Of a stretch of DNA of 64,000 nt, positions 61,501 to 64,000 are shown piece by piece. Origin of the DNA: Scatophagus argus (taxonomy: Eukaryota > Chordata > Actinopteri > Scatophagidae). Every line of letters starts with the position of its first letter. Positions within the stretch are counted from its first letter, which is position 1. A model generated the notes under the pieces. It was not told the origin of the DNA. It was given only the letters and a program-made list of their open reading frames with translations, and did not search any database. The stretch lies in contig NC_058513.1 of NCBI RefSeq assembly GCF_020382885.2, forward strand, positions 17,881,641-17,945,640. The letters are read 5' to 3'. The position numbers and the translations under genes are program-made.

Positions 61501-61678
61501 ATCGTGTGGTTTGATCCTGGCATCAGTTTAAAAAAAAAACCAAAACTGGCTCCACCCGAGATTTGAATCAGCCAATCAGGTTATTTCTGCTTGCAGAGCA
61601 GCCAAACCTCCAGTCAGTATTTTGATATTTCAAGTGTTGCCTAATCTGCAGCACGACGTCCTCAGAGTGTGTCAGCAT

Positions 61679-61710
<32 letters not shown>

Positions 61711-63834
61711 GTGGCTAACGAGTGTGTGAGTGTGTGAAGTCTGTTTTAGCACTGCAAGTCTTTTGTTCTAACTGTGTGTAGGCTTCAGTCACGTGTCCGA
61801 TTGTTCTACTGCTGAAATTTAGAGGATTCTCACTTGTGATATTCATGGAACAAAATCAAAGGAACAGAAGGGAGGGCTGAGCGTTTAAACTCACGGCTTG
61901 CGTATGTTTCCTGCTGGTTGCAGTGATTCCTTTCCCCTCCGCTTTTCTTTGACAAAATGTCATGTCGGCCTGCATGCTGTCACACAGAGCGACACGAGTT
62001 AACAGCTGTTTCTGAATCAGTCCGTTTCTTTCAGGCTTCACAGCTCATGTGTCAAACATCGTCTACACTCAGAATCTAAAAGCTGACGTTTTCATTTTTC
62101 CAGGTACAAATCCTTGATCAGAAGGTGGACTATAGTAATGCCCAGTCTAAGTGTGGCTCCAAAGGCAATATGAAACATGTACCCGGTGGCGGCAATGTGA
62201 GTAACTGAGGGATGAACTCAACACCAGACTCTTGAGTATCTCTGCAGTTATGATCATCAAAACCAGCTTTTGGTAAAAACAAAGTGTTCTCTTACTTGTG
62301 CTCTCTATTTTCAAATACATGATCAGGAGGTGGACTTCTGTACAGTCACAGTCTCACTAACAAGACACTGAATTCAATAAATAATTAGTTATTAGTTCAT
62401 TTAGTCCTTGAGGTTTAAGCTGAAGCCCACTGCTTTAATGCATTAAAGTTGGCATCTGTAACACCAGTTATTATATGATTTATAAGGACATTTGTAAGGG
62501 GGGTCATTAAGATAAGATGGAGCCCTGGGAGGTGCGGTAATATTCCTGGAAAAACTTTACAAAATTAAAGTTGCAAATTTATGAGAAAAAGCTTGGATAT
62601 TCTCTGAGATTAAAGTAGTAAATTCAAGAGAAAACTCAGTAATATCTGTGAAGAAAACAAATATTTTCTGGAATGTATTCATATACAAACAGGAAAAACA
62701 TTTCCACGCATCGGGAAATCTTATTCAGAAGAAATCCTAAGAAGATTTGAAGATTTTTTGGAAGGAAATTTGTGACTTAAAGAGTTTTTTTCTGATAAAT
62801 TTACAAATTTACTAAATTTGAGTGTTTTCCCGGAATACAAATCGCCCTCCCCTGGCAAGTATTTTATTTATCGATAACCTACAGTGGCCTCAGTATGCTG
62901 TTGTACAAGTGTGTGTGTGTGTGTGCCGAAGTGAAGAGACTCTCATATTGTGTCGCATTTCGCACAAGATCTGCGTTTCACACACTGAAGAACTTTAGAC
63001 CACCTGCAGTAGTATCACACCCTGCTTCCTGTGTCGCAGCATTTGGCTCAGTCAAACATCTGGAGCAGGTGTGACGAACACACTAATTTATGGATGGCAC
63101 CTTTAAGGAACTGACTCCATACCTTCAACATCTTATTCCTCCTTTAGACTGAGCCCCTCTCAGAGCTCTTCTCTTTGTGATTTCTCATGGATTTCATGTT
63201 TGTTCTCGCACTCTGCAGGTCCAAATCCTGGACAAGAAGCTGGACCTGACCAACGTCCAGTCTCGTTGTGGTTCTAAAGACAACTTAAAGCACACGCCTG
63301 GTGGAGGCAAGGTGGGGAAACTGGATGCTGACAACAGTTTGTGTTTGTCTTTCGCTTAATAATGTCAAAATCTGGTTTTCCCTTATCTCATGTGGATGAT
63401 TCCTCTGTGACAGGAAGAGAAAATAGAACTAGAAGAAATCTTTTTTAAAAAAGGAGCCTGTTAGACCTGTTCTGACTGTTTTATTTTACATTTTCTGTGG
63501 TATATCTCTTCTCTGTTATTTTATTCTTCTTAAAGGTATAAAATGCAGGATTTAGGCAGGACTCGCTAGCTTATTCCAAAACAGGACGGAGTCTTGCTTG
63601 TGTAAGTCCCAACTTGGAAGAACCCGTCCTATTCCGGAAGCTGACTTTGAGAAGACAAATCCTGCATAGTGTACCTTTAACGTGAGGCTGACTTCCTGTC
63701 ATGACAGGAGCGTCACAGTCTGAGTGACTCCCCTCACCTCTGCACCTTTCCAGGTTGAAATCCTTGATCAGAAGGTGGATTATAGTAATGTGCAGTCTAA
63801 GTGTGGCTCCAAAGACAATATGAAACATGTGTAA
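52563..63834 (+). CDS. mapt: Microtubule-associated protein tau, 5' and central part, continues past the right edge
   Basis: Coding exons: 52563-52710, 54348-54440, 55084-55155, a possible 24-nt microexon 56392-56415, 57977-58747, 59186-59220, 59833-59979, 60331-60388, 60515-60553, 60779-61032, 62104-62196 and 63219-63311, then a damaged repeat exon at 63754-63834. All borders are GT..AG with matching phases. The first twelve give 609 residues. Tau binds and stabilises microtubules, mainly in axons. The N-terminus starts [21 protein letters not shown] proline/serine-rich region contains [20 protein letters not shown], and repeat 1 contains [20 protein letters not shown] ending GGGK. Two further 31-residue repeats follow. 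Repeat layout and the VAVVR-TPKSP linker separate tau from MAP4, and the N-terminus separates it from MAP2. The C-terminal repeat and tail lie outside the window. Teleosts carry mapta and maptb; I cannot say which this is. Confidence 0.87.
52711..57976 (+). other. Tau introns between the start exon and the large exon
   Basis: Introns around the small acidic exons. 55225-55735 is a decayed MITE copy interrupted by another repeat and is listed separately. No other gene was found in this stretch. Confidence 0.6.
55225..55735. mobile_element. MITE copy interrupted by a second repeat
   Basis: The left part ('gtcatgttgggaaatgcac') and right part (GCTAAGCTAAGCTAACCGGC ... 'ccccaaaatgttga') match the complete element at 14667-15314. 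The middle (about 55385-55600) is unrelated to it and contains 'cagggctgcaacaactatc', typical of another dispersed family. Confidence 0.55.
57977..58747 (+). CDS. mapt: Large tau exon (771 nt), similar in position to the mammalian 'big tau' insert
   Basis: Acceptor aaattag at 57970-57976 and donor AAAG|gtctgt at 58747/58748. The exon is phase 1 at both ends, so it can be skipped without a frameshift. It encodes about 257 acidic, Ser/Thr-rich residues without hydrophobic segments (for example [42 protein letters not shown]). In mammals a large exon 4A at a comparable place produces peripheral-nerve 'big tau'; sequence similarity is not visible, so equivalence rests on place, size and phase. 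An alternative donor (58669/58670, CCG|gtaccg) would also keep phase 1 and shorten the exon by 78 nt. Confidence 0.7.
58748..59185 (+). other. Stop-free in-frame intron (possible exitron) in tau
   Basis: This 438-nt intron is a multiple of three and has no stop in the frame shared by the exons on both sides, so the reading frame runs unbroken from 57943 into the exon at 59186-59220. Its translation is rich in Phe, Leu and Ser and looks like intron rather than selected protein. The donor (gtctgt) is weak; the acceptor (tctgtctgtag) is good. Confidence 0.5.
60026..60050. repeat. GATG microsatellite in a tau intron
   Basis: Six GATG units 47 nt after the donor at 59979/59980. Confidence 0.9.
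60779..61032 (+). CDS. mapt: Tau exon with proline-rich region 2 and microtubule-binding repeat 1
   Basis: A 254-nt exon entering in phase 1 and leaving in phase 0. It encodes [17 protein letters not shown], then [18 protein letters not shown] and repeat 1 ending HQPGGGK. It corresponds to human tau exon 9. Several SP/TP sites are kept as potential proline-directed phosphorylation sites. Confidence 0.9.
61033..63218 (+). other. Tau introns around the repeat exons
   Basis: Contains GT tracts at 61680-61709 and about 62911-62924. No additional repeat exon was found between repeat 1 and exon A or between exons A and B. Confidence 0.6.
62104..62196 (+). CDS. mapt: Tau microtubule-binding repeat exon A (93 nt)
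   Basis: Encodes [20 protein letters not shown] then [11 protein letters not shown], phase 0 at both ends with donor gtgagt. The PGGG turn and the single cysteine are conserved. The motif at the place of human VQIINK is VQILDQ. Its sequence and about 100 nt of following intron are closely matched by the damaged copy at 63754. Confidence 0.9.
63219..63311 (+). CDS. mapt: Tau microtubule-binding repeat exon B (93 nt)
   Basis: Encodes [20 protein letters not shown] then [11 protein letters not shown]. Of the repeats here it is nearest to human repeat 2 (exon 10). Symmetric phase 0, donor gtgggg (weaker than consensus), so alternative inclusion is conceivable. Confidence 0.9.
63754..63834 (+). 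pseudogene. Damaged duplicate of tau repeat exon A
   Basis: After a good acceptor (cctttccag) it reads [20 protein letters not shown] then DNMKHV and stops at TAA 63832-63834. Compared with exon A, about 20 nt coding PGGGN and spanning the exon end with the first bases of the donor are missing, so the remaining gtaac that served as intron now supplies the stop. Downstream intron sequence still aligns with that after exon A ('gtctctgcagtt..tgatcatc'). It is either skipped or, if spliced in, would end tau after 635 residues without its C-terminal domain. Confidence 0.8.
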
Positions 63835-64000
63835 CTGAATGAGCTCCGCATCAGGAGACTCCCGAGTGTCTCTGCAGTTTTGATCATCTCACAAACCCTT
63901 GCTGAAAACAAGTTAGAGTTCCTCCCCGTCCTCTTTAATCAGCCATGTTCCCTGGTTAGCTGTCACCCTCCCTGAGCCTCGGACTCGTCCCTCCAACAGC

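Noticed and set aside
60779..63311. MAP2 or MAP4 identity for the repeat gene
   Set aside because: The KKVAVVR-TPKSP linker and HQPGGGK end resemble tau. MAP4 has another linker, and the start exon is unlike MAP2.

Overview
This window is vertebrate nuclear DNA, almost certainly from a teleost fish. Its genes are split into short exons by long introns with GT..AG borders. The intergenic and intronic DNA is full of CA/GT microsatellites, minisatellites and dispersed repeats of the kind common in percomorph fish. No bacterial, viral, CRISPR or operon-like structure was seen. All gene calls come from translating and splicing by eye; no database search was possible.

Layout from left to right. 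Bases 1-451 hold an unidentified coding-like fragment on the left edge. An elovl6-like fatty-acid elongase (elovl6l, + strand, four coding exons, 8618-14006, 269 aa) follows. Next is tmem150a (+, seven coding exons, 21212-34047, 273 aa), with a CpG-rich candidate promoter near 20 kb. On the minus strand lie a decayed S-adenosylmethionine synthetase (MAT) gene remnant (35494-36217) and a complete class B G-protein-coupled receptor of the GHRH-receptor type (37601-41304, 13 coding exons, 426 aa). The right third is a tau gene (mapt, +): a CpG-rich candidate 5' exon near 44.4 kb, a long repeat-rich first intron, a start codon at 52563 and coding exons through three microtubule-binding repeats. 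The gene runs off the right edge.

These are ordinary conserved chromosomal genes rather than one pathway. elovl6l makes long-chain fatty acids in the ER. tmem150a is a multi-pass membrane protein of the DRAM/TMEM150 family. The receptor is a peptide-hormone receptor. Tau binds microtubules. Placing tmem150a beside a MAT gene recalls human 2p11.2, and a class B receptor beside tau recalls human CRHR1-MAPT; the link is inference.

The most unusual points are in the tau gene. A microtubule-repeat exon has been tandemly copied and one copy is broken by a deletion and an in-frame stop. A 771-nt middle exon resembles a 'big tau' insert, and the 438-nt intron after it is stop-free and in frame, so its retention would extend the protein. 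Other points are the internally deleted MAT pseudogene, a 42-codon upstream ORF in the elovl6l leader, a complete TTAA-bordered MITE and several expandable minisatellites. I did not find a convincing new multi-gene system.
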